Shown in pieces: positions 24,089-36,824 of a stretch of 64,000 bases of DNA. Location of the stretch: NCBI RefSeq assembly GCF_029227915.1, contig NC_079886.1, positions 21,924,501 through 21,988,500 of the forward strand, in the 5' to 3' direction. Source of the stretch: Hydractinia symbiolongicarpus (taxonomy: Eukaryota > Cnidaria > Hydrozoa > Anthoathecata > Hydractiniidae). Position 1 is the stretch's first letter; every line of letters starts with the position of its first letter. Both the position numbers and the translations under genes were made by a program. The notes under the pieces were generated by a model. The model was not told the origin of the DNA and did no database searches. It saw nothing but the letters and a program-made list of their open reading frames with translations.

Positions 24089-24226
24089 CTAGTCGTTAGC
24101 CCGTGGAAAAATCCACGGGTTCTCCCGTCCTTTTTATACCGCATCACGTGCGTCTCGCTACTTGCGCAGCTAAGCTACCATTTTGCGTGACAGACAGACA
24201 GACGTGTGCGGGTATTATAATTTAGT
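24089..24226 (-). mobile_element. Helitron-like element, full-length
   Basis: On the minus strand it has the TATAATACCCG start region, (GTCT)n, a terminal hairpin CCCGTGG..CCACGGG and CTAG. The 5' TC is mutated. Closely matches the copy at 12972-13109. Confidence 0.75.
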
Positions 24227-24993
24227 TAAAAAAATTCAACAAATCGAAGTTTTACACTCTTTTTTTGTAGGCAACATAAAGATTCTAAGGCTTAATGTTT
24301 CACAGCCTCAAGCATTGCTTACTTGTCGTTTGTGGACTATCTACTCGGATAGATTAAATTCGCGTGTTTGCTTTCCCCGTTAGTCTAGCGTGGCATTCGA
24401 AACTGTGGGTTCCATCACGCATCTTGTACGGAACTTACGTAACATTTAGAACATGTCTCGGAAACTATTGTTGTTTTATAATTCCTATTCTTTTCATTTT
24501 TTCTTTTTTATGCTTACTCACTTTAAGTTGTTGCTTAGCAGTTTTTTTCATTTTACGGAAGGATTCATCTTGCTTTATGTTGCGTAGAAAATGATGAATG
24601 CATTTCCGTTAACTTTAAATTTCGACTAAAAATAAAACACTTTTTGAATTCTCTAAACAATTTATTTAATTTTCCCACGCCTGTCAAAATTAAGGAGGGT
24701 CTCCTTATGACAACTATGTAAGTATTAGGGAGTTTACGAAACACGAACGAAGGCTATTTGCAGATGCATTGCCAATAATTTTATGAAATACCGTCAAATA
24801 AAAGATGCGATTACGAATAGTTAAACGAGAGCGTTTACGTGAAATAGAACAAAACGAAATATGATTACTGTCAAAATTGAAAAAAAAATGTGAAACTGAG
24901 AAACAAAACTGACAACAAGCTGTCGAACACAGAATTTAGAATGAAAAGTTATATTTTCTTTTTCTGCTTGCCCTTATCAGTAATATTTCCATA

Positions 24994-25036
24994 CTAGTCG
25001 TTAGCCCGTGGAAAATCTAGAGGAATTTGCCCGTCA
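24994..25036 (-). mobile_element. Truncated Helitron-like 3' end
   Basis: Minus-strand 3' end with CTAACGACTAG and half of the terminal hairpin; the rest is missing. Confidence 0.6.
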
Positions 25037-28000
25037 CAGCAAAGTAGATTTAACTACATTACATTTGCTCTATCCACAAAAAAACATTTTTTCGTGTGGA
25101 AGGGAGAACAGCAACTTTTGGGGGGTTTACCCTGTTTTGGATATGTGCGTTGAAAAATAATAGTTCTTTCTCCAATGTAAGTAATCCCAACCTTTTTTTG
25201 CAAGGTCTCTTTATGAAAACATGACCGACGTCGGTTTCGAAAGTGGAGGGGCGGATATAGTGATTAACGGGGTCCGCACGTTGGTTGGGGCAGCCTTAAA
25301 CAATGTTTTGAACAATTTTTTGTTTAAGACAGCCCAAACACAGCCCAAACACAAGTTTAAGACCTCCAAATTGACTAAAAAGCTATCCACTTAGTCAGAG
25401 GGACAATAAAAGAAGTTAAATTTTGATGAAATTAGCAATAATTAAATAAAATAATTAAAATTTACTTGTTGCCTGGTTTGTATAGATCCTGAAATGGTAA
25501 TCTAAATAATGTATAAGATCATGTGATTTCAAAGAATGGTTAAGAAGCTATTACAGTTTAAAGATTTTGCTGCGTCAGCAACGACCCGCAAAAATACCAA
25601 TTTTTTTTTAGAAATTTGTATACCTGCGATCTTCATATAGATCTTGAAATCCAGATCAAGAAAATGTATAGGATCATGTAAATTGACGAACGGTTGCAAA
25701 CATATTGAGGTTTACATGTTTTATGATGACGTTCATTCCGAATCGAATTCGGAGATGCAGGTTTGGTCCAAGTACTGAATTTACCACACCCCGTTTCTAA
25801 GTTATTGGGCCTTACAGTTGTAAGTGAAATTAATGACTTCATTAATTTAAATAAAGATGTTGACATTACATAAATCTTATTAAAGGGGCTACGAAACGGC
25901 TGTCACTTTAGTAAAAATCGAGCTATTAGCGGTGGAAACGTTTATGATAACTGAGGACAAAAATACCAACTTAAATATCATATTGGGCAAATAAATATGA
26001 CTGAAAATTAAAACAAAGTTCCCTACATATATTGGAAATCCATGATTTATTCGATATGAGTACTTACTTCGCTTTTTAGTCGATCTTTCTAATTAAATAA
26101 ACTTCAAACCTTTTAGCTACGTAAAGCCAGTCTTAGCAACAAAAATGACTTTGGAATCTGTTTAAAGGTATCAACGATCTTTTTAAAGCTACAATATGGC
26201 GGGGCAAGACAGCTTATTTCGAATTTCGCCACCACAGTTAATTTTTACATTAGCTTCACACATCTTGAACTTGTCAAAGTTCACTTTTCAATGTTCAGAG
26301 TGGACTTAGGATTTTAGGTTATTTGGTAAATTCGAAATTCGAAATTCTTAAAATGTGCTAATTTTTTCTGGCCTCAGCAAGGCCATTAACTACGAATTTC
26401 GTGAATTTTGTGGCCTGCCAGGTGCAGAGCATTGACCGTTTGACAGTTTAGTCCATATTTGGATAATGAGTAAAAAACTGCCTTCGTCTTAATCATTTTG
26501 TACACGATTGTAGTAACATAGCATTTTTTAACAAATACAGCTCCTCGTGCAGGGGCGGACTGACTGGTGTTAATACCACATTAAAGTTAGTTTAAAAACA
26601 AAATAAGGTGTATCTCTGTGAGCCTGATTTTTTAATATTGTGACCAAAGTTTGAACAAAGCAGGATAACACCCATGCGTACACCTCCAGCTTGCATGTAA
26701 AACACGTTTGAGTCTTTACTCTCTGCGCCCTAGTGCGATGGTCTTGTTTCTATCAGAAATTACAAAGCACCGCCCATTCGTCCTTCAAAATATTTAATTT
26801 TCGGTGCCGGCTTCACTTTTTACACCAGTTCTGTTGTTGTAAGCAGCCCATCTGGCTGGGTAAGAGTTTTTCTGGTGTATTTCTCTGGTGTAGGCAACTG
26901 GTGTAAAATGCAAAATTGTACGACACAACCATCCAGGCCTAACATACAGGTGAGAGTTGCGTAAACTTCAAAACAAAGCGTCTTTTGTTGCCATCATTAA
27001 AGAGGAGCGTAATCTTAGTGAAGCTTGTTAATCGTTGTAGCAAACTGTTAAACTTGAATGCTATACTTTTGTTTACATTGTTTTGCAACATGTTCATATC
27101 GTATTTTCCATTGTAAGTCGGATTTTTTTGTTGAATATTCCAAAGTGCATCTAGCTAGCTGTTGGTAGAACTAATAGTGAAGTGAGGGACAACGAAATAC
27201 AATGGATGCAATACAATGGATCGAGCAGAACAACATTCAGTTAATTTTGTGGCGAATTTAGCTATATGTAATTTCAGGTTGCTATAATTTTTGTTTACCT
27301 AAATTTCACTTTATCTTTAGAACTACTGTCTACATTTACATCCTCCATACCGAACGGGTTAAGAAAATTATTTCTGTTTTTTAGCTTTATAAATTTTTAG
27401 TGTTTTTTGTTTTCAAATAAAATTGACTTCGCCTCACATGTCGATTACAAAGTTTGTTATGAATTTAAAATTAAGTTGAAACTAAGCTGATTGGCTTAAA
27501 AAACAATGAAGTAGCGGAATTAATTGTAACTAATTTGACAAACAATGCCGCTTTATTTTCGATTTTCAAATTTGCATTTTTGTACAGAAAATGCCGCAAA
27601 CTCTTCTAGGTCACATTAAGAGATTTATTTTTATTTTTTAGTTGCAAACCTTGGTCCCCAAATTCGTTACGGAAGGAACGGATTAGATGATATCATCAAA
27701 GAACCTTTAAAAGTCAATATCTTTGCCACAGCTTGTAACCAATACATGATCCTACGTATTTTCTTAATCAGCGTTTCAATATCTATACGATGACTGCAAC
27801 GGGTATATTATAAATTTTAAAAAAAAATAAGCAAGAACCCGCCAACGTACTAAAAAATAGCTTGTGTACTTTTTATAAACGATTGTACAATGGTTTAAAG
27901 GTTTATTAATGACGTCATCAACCAGCCTGCTTCTAAACGGATGGATTGATCCAGGTTGGGAAAACTGGTTCTATTTTTTCAAATTTGGTGTCTAGTTACC

Positions 28001-28113
28001 CACGCAGGAGATGAAGTCAATTATTTCCACCATTTCCAAGTTAAACGTAAAAGGGCAATGCAATGGCTTCATAATGAAAATTCTGTTATTCACGTCAAAC
28101 TAACGCATTAACG
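25037..28113. other. No gene recognised
   Basis: About 3 kb of AT-rich sequence. Open frames are short and unsupported (the longest is 77 codons at 25633-25866, minus). No repeat with clear ends was seen. Confidence 0.5.
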
Positions 28114-29736
28114 CAACCTCGTCCCCAGGTCATCTTGTATCTTTCCTGACCCCGGGACGGCGGTACGAACACGGCCCTGGAGGAGGCTTCGTCATGTGAC
28201 CCTCCAATACACAGTTTTTCTGTGTGTAATATTTAATGAAATTTTTCTCAATTAACTAAAGTTTTATAGATAACCCTGCAGAGCTAAACGAGCTCGGCGT
28301 TTTACGTTCATATACGTGCGGCGAGTTTGTTTTGATTTCTCTGATACACAACACACAAAATGCTCGCATATTGCCCTTGATTGTTTTCTAAATGTATAAA
28401 TATACAATCATGTTATTTAGGCTGCTGTTTACTTGAAGAAGTTCAAGCAATTTAGTTATGTGTATTTTACTGAATTAGTTGGCTAGCAAGCACTGGGTTG
28501 CAAACTTGTAGCTAGGGTAAACTTGGAAATTGGTAAATCTTTTGCCCACCTGACCTTAGCACTTCGCTGGCTCTCTAACGTACAAATATGGCTACGTAAT
28601 TTTCAAATGGTCGTGTCATTCTAGTTTTCTGACTGAAAGTAGCTAGGCAAAAATTTAACCTCATATTAACATTTACATTTTTTATTCATTTTGGCTGAAC
28701 TTTAGAATTCTCATTTACTGTAAGTTCATATCTGTTATGCATTACTGCTTTTATATGATGACCAAGATTTTGCTGTACGAATCCCAAAGTTGCTTTTTTA
28801 TAATTTTTTTGCACAAATTTTATTTAAACAATAGTTAACTGAAACTGAATTCGTATATGGTGGACTCACTGCTGGCAGTTATATTGGGTGAAAAGGGCTC
28901 CATTTACTTTAGAAGTCTTTTTTGCTTTTACATTTTGTGGCCTTAACATTTTCAAAAAGCTACCCATTCCTGATAAATTCTGCTTTTTCTCCTAATGATA
29001 TGTTTTTAAAATTTTATTTTTTACTCAACAAGCTCACGTTTTATTGCACACACACATATACAAAACAAGGTTTTTTTGTTTAAAACATAAATAATCCAAA
29101 GACTTTACCAAACGCATTATGCTGGTTTAAAAATTAAAATTGACAAGCCACATGTATTTTGTTTTGTCGATTCAATGTATCACTGCCATAGCTTAGAAAC
29201 AATTGGTATATATACGACTTTATATTTTTTATGGTAACCAAAGCATATAAGGTAATAAAACATGCCCACTAATAACAGTTATTTAGTCTATATAAAGGAC
29301 ATGGGTGATACTAGGTCTCTCAGCTAATAATTTTATTTAACGTCATTCTTTGCATAAAGCTGCAAATTAAACCTCGCCACTTGGAAACAAGTTGTGTTTT
29401 TTCTTTTGTAGTGTGCTAGCTAGCTACTTTTCTAGTTTTATTAAACTTTCCCAGCTATTAAAATATTTTTGTGTTACTTTGTGATGCCTTTCATTATACT
29501 CTCATTGCTTAGTAATGCTTTTTATAACATGATAACGATACAGCTCCGCGCCATTTTAATACGAACAGCTTCCTCCTGTTCGACTTGCCGCCTCGCCAAA
29601 ATGTTTTGTATGACGCAAAAATTATGTGACATATCCGCGCCAATCCGGTTTCATATCGGACTAGCCTCCTCCAGGGCCATGTTCGTTTCGCCGTCCCGCG
29701 GTCAGAACAGGTACAAGATGCCCTGGGGACGAGTTT
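28114..29736. mobile_element. Non-autonomous DNA element with ~80-bp terminal inverted repeats (1.62 kb)
   Basis: The left end (28114-28196, starting CAACCTCGTCCCCAGG) and the reverse complement of the right end (about 29655-29736, starting AAACTCGTCCCCAGGGCATC) align without gaps for about 80 bp at over 80 percent identity. Both include CATCTTGTA, CGGGACGGCG, ACGAACA and GGCCCTGGAGGAGGCT. The interior has no substantial ORF. Related ends occur at 15779, 39263 and 61255. The target-site duplication could not be defined, so the superfamily is left open. Confidence 0.75.
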
Positions 29737-30552
29737 AGCAGTAACAAATAGCTAATTTGTCGATAAACAAGTGAGACATTGTTTGTAAATGTCATAGATA
29801 GACAAACACGCGGAAGTTTCGTATTATTACTAATCGATAGAGGTACCAAGGCTAAGCGTATTTCAGGATTTATTGCCGCACTTGCCGCGTAAATAGTTGT
29901 ATCAATGACACCATTTTTTGCCAAATATGTCCAGCTTAGAACGTATCAACCGACTTTTGATACCTTTTGGGTAATTTTGATATTGCTTTAAAGCTCCATA
30001 ATAAATTGTTTACGGTGGTAAATTACGCAGAGTATTAGCCCTATTAAAACCAGGCTGTGGGATAAGAAAATATATCGGATAGAGGTTAACCAGAATCATA
30101 ATGCCAAGCTCAGTTGTCCTTCTTTAAAATACTAAAGTACAATACATTAGTCTGATAGCACACCATTGCAATTTACTTTTTGTACTAAAGTTTTTGCATT
30201 TTTGATTTTCACGAAATAAACCCATGATATCATGATTATCTGACGACTATGGTCATGGATTTTTTGTTTGCCATTTGTATAATTTCATAATCGCTTGATT
30301 AATGTTTAAGAAAACGGCAGTGACCAACTAAAAGGGTGCGTATACAGTTAATTTCTTCCAAAAAGTTTTATTGGCCTCCCTTTTAAAATGCTTAAATTTT
30401 GGAACTCATCTAGTATCTCTAACACATTTTTATTCTGCAATGCTATCAATGCCGGGTCCGTCTAGTGTTTTTAAACTCGTACTACAAATAACATCTTCGG
30501 AATGGTTTATATATTTAAAACAAAAGGTTTGAGATAAAATGTGAAGACAGAG
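29737..30552. other. No gene recognised
   Basis: Contains near 30182-30250 a patch (TTTTGCATTTTTGATTTTCAC followed by an ATGA-rich stretch) that recurs near 38208 and 38810. Confidence 0.45.
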
Positions 30553-30609
30553 CAAGGGTACCTAATATACAATAATATACAATATTTCATTGTATATTAG
30601 GTACCCTTG
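30553..30609. repeat. Perfect 21-bp inverted repeat with 15-base loop
   Basis: Arms 30553-30573 (CAAGGGTACCTAATATAC...) and 30589-30609 are exact reverse complements around a 15-base AT-rich loop. Length and loop fit a microRNA-type or short interfering hairpin, but a tiny transposon remnant is equally possible. Confidence 0.85.
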
Positions 30610-31299
30610 TGGAGAATTATGGCACTTTCTACAATTGCAACTGAACTAAAATTTCATATTGTTGGAGTATTACCTAGGAATCTAGTGATTCTACCCTTTC
30701 CGAAGGTCATTGTCTAACTTCGAATATCATGCTGGTCATTGGTTTTGCTCTTGCTCTAAAATCTAAACGATATATCAAGCCTTTTAATTTATTTGTCTTT
30801 GGCTAAATTCTTTTTGAAAAGCAAGAGATTGACAGTGAATAGGGATGTAAAAAAAACATGCAAAATAATGTTATCTTCTTAACAATCTCAACAATATGTT
30901 ATAGATACATTATTTAACCAATCACATTACTTGCCAATGTATTCCAATCAACAGTCCTTCATATCGTTACTATGGTTTTGCATCACAAAATGTAGACATT
31001 TCTCCTGATGTTTTAGGAAGAATCGACTTTAGCGGAAGTTTTCGATAAACATTCTATTGTTCCACCGTCAGGACCTTTATGCGTGTTTTTGGTCTCATTT
31101 CAGCAATAAATCGGTTTGCTTTGATATTGTTACTGACCACGAGACATGACAATATCTGCGTATAATCAATATTTGTGGTGGAAAAAACGTTCAATACAAC
31201 ATGTTGAATAAAACCGGAGGTAACAAGTATGTTTTAGTATTTGCTTTATATGTAAATGAAGATAGATTTTACCCCCTGTGTTAACTTCTCGTCGTTGAG
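30610..31299. other. No gene recognised; upstream of peptide gene A
   Basis: AT-rich; a promoter for the gene at 31368 is expected in its last part. Confidence 0.45.
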
Positions 31300-31307
31300 T
31301 ATATAAG
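31300..31307 (+). promoter_or_regulatory. TATA box of peptide gene A
   Basis: TATATAAG 61 bp upstream of the start codon, leaving room for a leader of about 30-40 bases. Confidence 0.5.
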
Positions 31308-31367
31308 TGTTGTCTGTTCTGAATATTTGTATTTATTACTGAGTGTGCGTGTGTTGTGACAGCTGAT

Positions 31368-32503
31368 ATGAAGTTAATATTAGTCATTTGTTTTGCAATT
31401 CTTTGTGGATTGACGTTAATCGAAGACGTCAAAGGTGAGTAGACATACGTTATCTGATGACCTGTCAAAATCACTGCAGAAAACATGTACTTTTCAGCAC
31501 TTTTTCTACGCTTTCCTAAAGCTTCTTTTTTGCATTGTTTTTATTTTGTCGACAACTTAGTATACAGCTTTTACTTATATGTAAAGAACATTCTCATGAG
31601 GAGCTATTTCTTAAACATACACAAATGGTGATGGTTTCGGCTTAACTGAACTTTCTCAATTCCATTAATTTTGGTCCCTTTGCGCAAAATTAAAGTAGCG
31701 CGAAATAGTTTATTTTTCGCAAGATGTGTGCTGAAAATGTTAAGCTCTATATCCTTCCATCTGTTCATGGTTGCATTGCTTCATTAGTGGCGTTTTTTAT
31801 TATTATTAGTTTAAATTATATGGCATAAAGAAGACTTCTTTGTTGTTAAGCTTTACGGGAATTAAATAAAAAGTTTGCGCGAATAATCAGTTTAGATAAG
31901 CACCCAAGACAAGCGCGTTTATATGAAGTTAACTTTTTTTCGCAGGAGACAAGCTTTAAACAATACCAAACGGTAGCGAGATCCTTACTTTATATGATAA
32001 CATATTTTTGTCGTTTTAATATCATACTCTAGGTCAAAGATACGCTCGCTGTACTTGTGCTGGTTGTCGACCAAAAACATTCCATTGCAACTACAATACC
32101 TTTGGAGGATGTGATTGCGCAAGATGTCGTTGCATCTACAGTCCACGACCACGTACGTATTATTAAAATTGTAGAAAATATTTTTACTGCGTAACATAAA
32201 AAGAATCCAGAAATTAAGTGCGCATCGAATTGTTGACAAATTAGAAGTAAGAGATCGACAACACATATTGATTGCCAGATTAATTGACTCTCTCTCAGTA
32301 CTTATTTTTATGCATAAATCAGCGCCTGGTGCAAAACCACCGTTTTGTATTTATACTCGCTCGCTTTATTTATTTTTTATCTACTTTCTTTAGCATCAAG
32401 AACATGTTGCTCTACATGTGGATGGTGGTTTCGAAAGAAATACAGATGCTGGAAATGTCCTATCGCGAGAGGGTGCAACTATAAGAAATGTGGATGTTAC
32501 TAA
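31368..32503 (+). CDS. Small cysteine-rich basic secreted peptide A (3 exons, 98 aa)
   Basis: Exons 31368-31434 (67 nt), 32033-32152 (120 nt) and 32394-32503 (110 nt) join in frame (all phase 1) to 98 residues. Exon 1 is a signal peptide (MKLILVICFAILCGL) ending near Gly23. The mature part, about 75 residues, has 16 cysteines and many Arg/Lys. Exon 2 carries CTCAGC, then CNYNTFGGCDCARCRC; exon 3 starts TCCSTC and ends in CGCY. No propeptide or membrane segment is seen. I do not recognise the family. Defence, venom, signalling or structural roles are all possible for such peptides. The paralogue at 36825-37874 has exactly the same exon lengths. The acceptors are TCTAG and TTTAG, and the donors GTGAGT and GTACGT. 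Confidence 0.88.
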
Positions 32504-35500
32504 GAAATATTAACACACTTTTTTCTTGATGTACTTTCAATCTTACTATAGACCTTGTTAGTTATAATACTTTATCGGTTATGACTACTTATTAAACAAG
32601 GTGCATAATTTTTACTATTATCTCCAGAAGCTCTTTTTGTAACCTCCGGTAGATAAACTTATAACAAGTTCCAACAAGATGAATACGCGAACATTTTTTT
32701 AAAGAAGTGGTCTCTCTTTCAAAGTTTTATTTGCTATGGGCCCACAGGCTCATTTCTTTTTGGCTGCAGTTTCAGCACTAAAAACTCTCATCACTCTGCG
32801 CGATCCATATGTTTATTGTCAAAATGTACCCTTAATTTTGAAATGCTCGAACTGACAAAAATCCGACAACGAGCTTTCGTGGTTCTTCTTTGCGAGATTT
32901 TTTTCATAGATAAAAGTTTAAGCTACCGAGAAGTTCGAGCAAACAGTGTATTCATGTTTTTAAAATTTAACTGAAGCTGCCCTAAAGTTTACTTTCTATT
33001 AACTTGACTCTTTAAAAGGAAAGGTTCAAAAAATAAGGACGGGTAAGGTAACCACTAACGCAGACTACGCTATAAATCGCCGACTTCATGGCGACGCAAA
33101 AGGCGAGAAGGCAATAGAAGGCAAAATAAATTGCAACCAAACAACGGCGGATTTGAAAAACTCCGATGATTTGATAAAATGCTGGAAGACGGTCTTTGCT
33201 GGGACAGGATGACAACAGACTGTAGTTTTGCTTTTATTTAAATCAAAGTTACCATTATTTTTGGAATTATTACATACCTAACGTTCAAAACGCGGAACGA
33301 AAGTAAACTATTTTTTTGATAGGTATCAAATGTTTAACCAGACGCGGCTTAGGTGACGACCCTATTCTGTGATCCAACTTAACATTGTTTAATTTTGAAA
33401 GAGGGAAACAAAAAACTTGGAGGGGGGATTGGGTGGTATACTTTGATTTATCACCATAAACTTTTTAAAGATAGAAAATTTTGAAAGCCATATGATTATT
33501 AAAACAGGATTTATTGTATTTAAAAAATTTTAAATTGTATAACAGTATCAAATAACATTCAACTGTAGTGAAATATTTTCACTGCAGTAGATTTGTGTTT
33601 TCATAAAATATCAAATGCTTGGATACTAATAAAGGCTGTTGTACTTGGCGTATAAGCCTGAATTTACATGTGTCCATAAATTTTAGTACTGAATTTAAAT
33701 ATGTTGTTCATTTTTGTTGACAATGATTATAAAATTTCAAGCGTGTTAACCCGGACCCGAGAGTAAGAAAATAGCATCAAAAGAAACTTCCTTTTTGCCA
33801 CGAACTTGATAAGGTTATGGACTTGGGATAATCATTTCTGCTTTGAGATAATCATTTCTGCTTTCTCGCGTTTTTCATGGTAACCTATAAACAATAATAA
33901 ATTCTTGGGGTTTTCACAAACAGAAAAGAACTGCTTTTGTTTAGCATATATCACACTTATGTTCTAACGAAAACAATTTTTTCTGAAAGTAACGTGATGT
34001 TTTGATTCGCTGTCGAGAACAGATGTAGGTAAGTAGAAAATGTTAACATCAATAAATAAAGGAATTCATTTAAAGAAAATATATTCTTTTAAAATTAGGG
34101 AATTAAAGGAGAAATTTATAGTCAAAAAGATTAATTCTAATGTTTTTGTTGCCCTACGCAAAATAGCCTAAATTCAGGCTTTTTAACTCAAAACCCAAAT
34201 ACAGTAAAACTATACGAAAACGTGATTCTAACCATGGGCTGACGTTAAGGTAAGCATAGGGAGCATGGTACGCTAGACCTAAGCCTATAGTGTGAGCGCA
34301 ACAGTACCTGCCTACCTAACAGCTGAACTTATCTTGTTACTAAAAACAAAGTAAGCTCACTTTCAAGCATTCTTCAAAGAAAGCTGATAAAAATCATGCC
34401 AAAAGTGGTTTTCATTTTTAAATGCATCCTGGAGCGAAATTAAAATACTTCTGAAATATATCCTAACATGCTGTAAAAAAAGAAAATAATTTTTTTATAT
34501 ATATAAATTGATAATTTCATGCACTTGTTTAAAAACATTTTGCCACTTTAAATCACTGTAACCAAGCTCTGTTTTGACGCGGAAAAGGCACTGGGAAATT
34601 TGCCAAATTATGGAAAAAGGAAATGACGTCATAAATTGTAGCTACAGTACACTTAAGTTTTTCTTTAGAAATTTCTTTAGAAACTTTTAAAAAGCTGAGA
34701 AAGAAAAGTTTATTTTGCCTACTTTGATGTATATATTCTTTAAATAGTATAATACTTTAGTAAAAAACCAAAAAATACAGAAAGAGCCATCAGGCCGCAC
34801 AAGAGGTGGGGTAACGTTTTAACGAAAATGTACTAATACACGCCACTCCTGACGTAGGAAATGTTTACGTTGTGGAGAAGGTTAACAAAATTCATGGTTC
34901 GAATTCTGAAATAATAATGTAAAAATAATTTCTCAGGTTAAAAAATGAAACACTATTTTTTTGTCAAGTTCGATTATTCTGAATTATTAACTATTTCATT
35001 TCTCTCTAAGCATCCGCTTTTTAATTTTAAAAAGAAACGTGACTTACATGAAAATGCGAGCAACCTCGTCGTCAGCCGATTTCGTATTTTTTAATTTTAT
35101 AATTTTAATGAGATAAAAAAGTAAAAGAGAATTCAAAATACAAGAAAAAATGGCCTCCTCTACGTTATCAGAGATATCTTCTACAAGAAGTTGAGTTTAA
35201 TGTGTATTGATAGTAGCTAATAAACGCAAACACTATTCTTGATAAAATAGGTCTTGATTTTTAATGTCCTTTAAATCAATCCACTTTTTTTCTTTTACTA
35301 CGACTTGTTATTCTTGTGTTGTAAAACAAAATTAATTATCAACCTTGCTGTTAGCAGTCCCTTTTTAAGCAATACGATGAACTCAAGCGACTTTTGGCAA
35401 AGTAGTTAATTGAGAATAAAAATGGCTTTGAAGAGTCACTCTTATTCCAGAGGTCTCTTCTGACCTAAAACGGCATGTGGACTTCTTACTGTTGTTAATT

Positions 35501-36771
35501 TTATTGGAAAAGAGATAGTTGGTAAACACATGGTGAGCAAAAATGGCAAAGATTATTTTTACAGCAACAAAGCAACCCAAAAAATTTTTTAGTTCCTAAT
35601 GACATGAATTCTACATGCATAACATTTTGTGACGTCGCCAAACTATGCAATTTTTGGCCCAGCTTTACTCTCCTTCAAAATAACAAAATGGAGGCAAATA
35701 TGGAGCCACAAAACGTGTTTACAAAAAAATGTTTTCTTATGATTGTAATGCACGAAATATAACAATTATTTTCGTCCTTAAGAATATGATTACTTTCAAA
35801 GAGAAGATTTTTACTTTGTGTTATAGTATCTCTTTAAAAATAGTATTATTCGTTCTAAAAAATCAAAATGGCAGACAAAATAAAAAGACTTTTAAAGAAG
35901 AACAGTTCGCTTGCATCCAGGGAGGAGGTTTTCACTGTTTGTTTTTTCTTTCACATAACTGATAGGGGATACAGAGAGAAAGACTGAAAATAATGCCTGA
36001 GAAGAAGTGGCTATAATTCTCTTTATTTTTTTTTGAGAATGGTAACGAAGTGCTAATTGGTAATAATGTTGTTTCTTTTTGGAGAAAAAATCTTCCTTCA
36101 AGATTTATTTCAGCTACAAAAGAGCTAACGATGCAACGTAAAGTGAACGTGAAACGAATGCAACAAGTTTAATACAAAAGTAACTGTTAAATTAAACCTT
36201 ACGCTAAAAAAATGTTAATATAAACCAAGTCTTAAACCAAGCAACCTATGCATCTAGACTATCTATTTTTCTTATGACGTATAAGTACAGTTATGAAGTA
36301 TAAGCAGATAGTAAACTAAAATTTCCCGGCTAAAACATGTCCAAAATATGTCCAAAATAGGACATGTAGTGCAAAAGCTTTGGCTTGACTTCGATTGAAA
36401 CCATTCAAAGTAGGGCAATTTTATATTGGCCATGTTTAACCGGTTTTGAGTTGCTTTCAGTCAAAATATAACTTAATTTATTCTAAAAAATATTTGTTCA
36501 GGTTAAAATTAGATTCGTGTTAAAAAATAACATTTAACTATTAAAACATCTGTTTATTCAAACAGCTAAATCTGAAAGACTTGACGAAAGAGCTGACACG
36601 AGATATTAATTTTCTGACAGTGTCTGTTTATGACGTTAATTTTTGCCACAGAGTAAAAAAAATTATCTTCCTGTTTTGTTTTTAAAAAGGGGGCTGTAAG
36701 TTTGTGTAGCTATATACAAACATCTTCAATTTCCTGCTAATATCCCCCCGATTAAAATTAACAATGCTTCC
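32504..36771. other. No gene recognised between the two peptide genes
   Basis: 4.3 kb of mainly AT-rich sequence. It contains a 21-bp tandem pair at about 33829-33871 (GATAATCATTTCTGCTTT) and a short inverted repeat near 33562-33588 (CTGTAGTGAAA/TTTCACTGCAG). An ATG-less, GC-richer open stretch at 33004-33213 (+) is described in the findings. There is no extra copy of the peptide exons. Confidence 0.5.
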
Positions 36772-36779
36772 TATAAAAG
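36772..36779 (+). promoter_or_regulatory. TATA box of peptide gene B
   Basis: TATAAAAG 46 bp upstream of the start codon, implying a leader of about 20 bases. Confidence 0.55.
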
Positions 36780-36824
36780 TTGAGCGGTGGAAAATGAAAA
36801 AAGTATTCGACGAGATAGATTATA

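Noticed and set aside
24183-24383. 66-codon frame as a gene
   Set aside because: It starts inside the (GACA)n part of a Helitron-like element and has no motif.
29469-29924. Open frames at 29469-29738 (+) and 29661-29924 (-)
   Set aside because: They overlap the GC-rich terminal repeat of the 28114-29736 element, whose lower AT content lengthens chance frames.
31166-31486. 106-codon minus-strand frame
   Set aside because: It lies antisense across the promoter and exon 1 of peptide gene A and has no motif.
32284-32484. 66-codon open frame overlapping exon 3 of peptide gene A
   Set aside because: Wrong frame; the exon continues the cysteine pattern in another frame to the stop at 32503.
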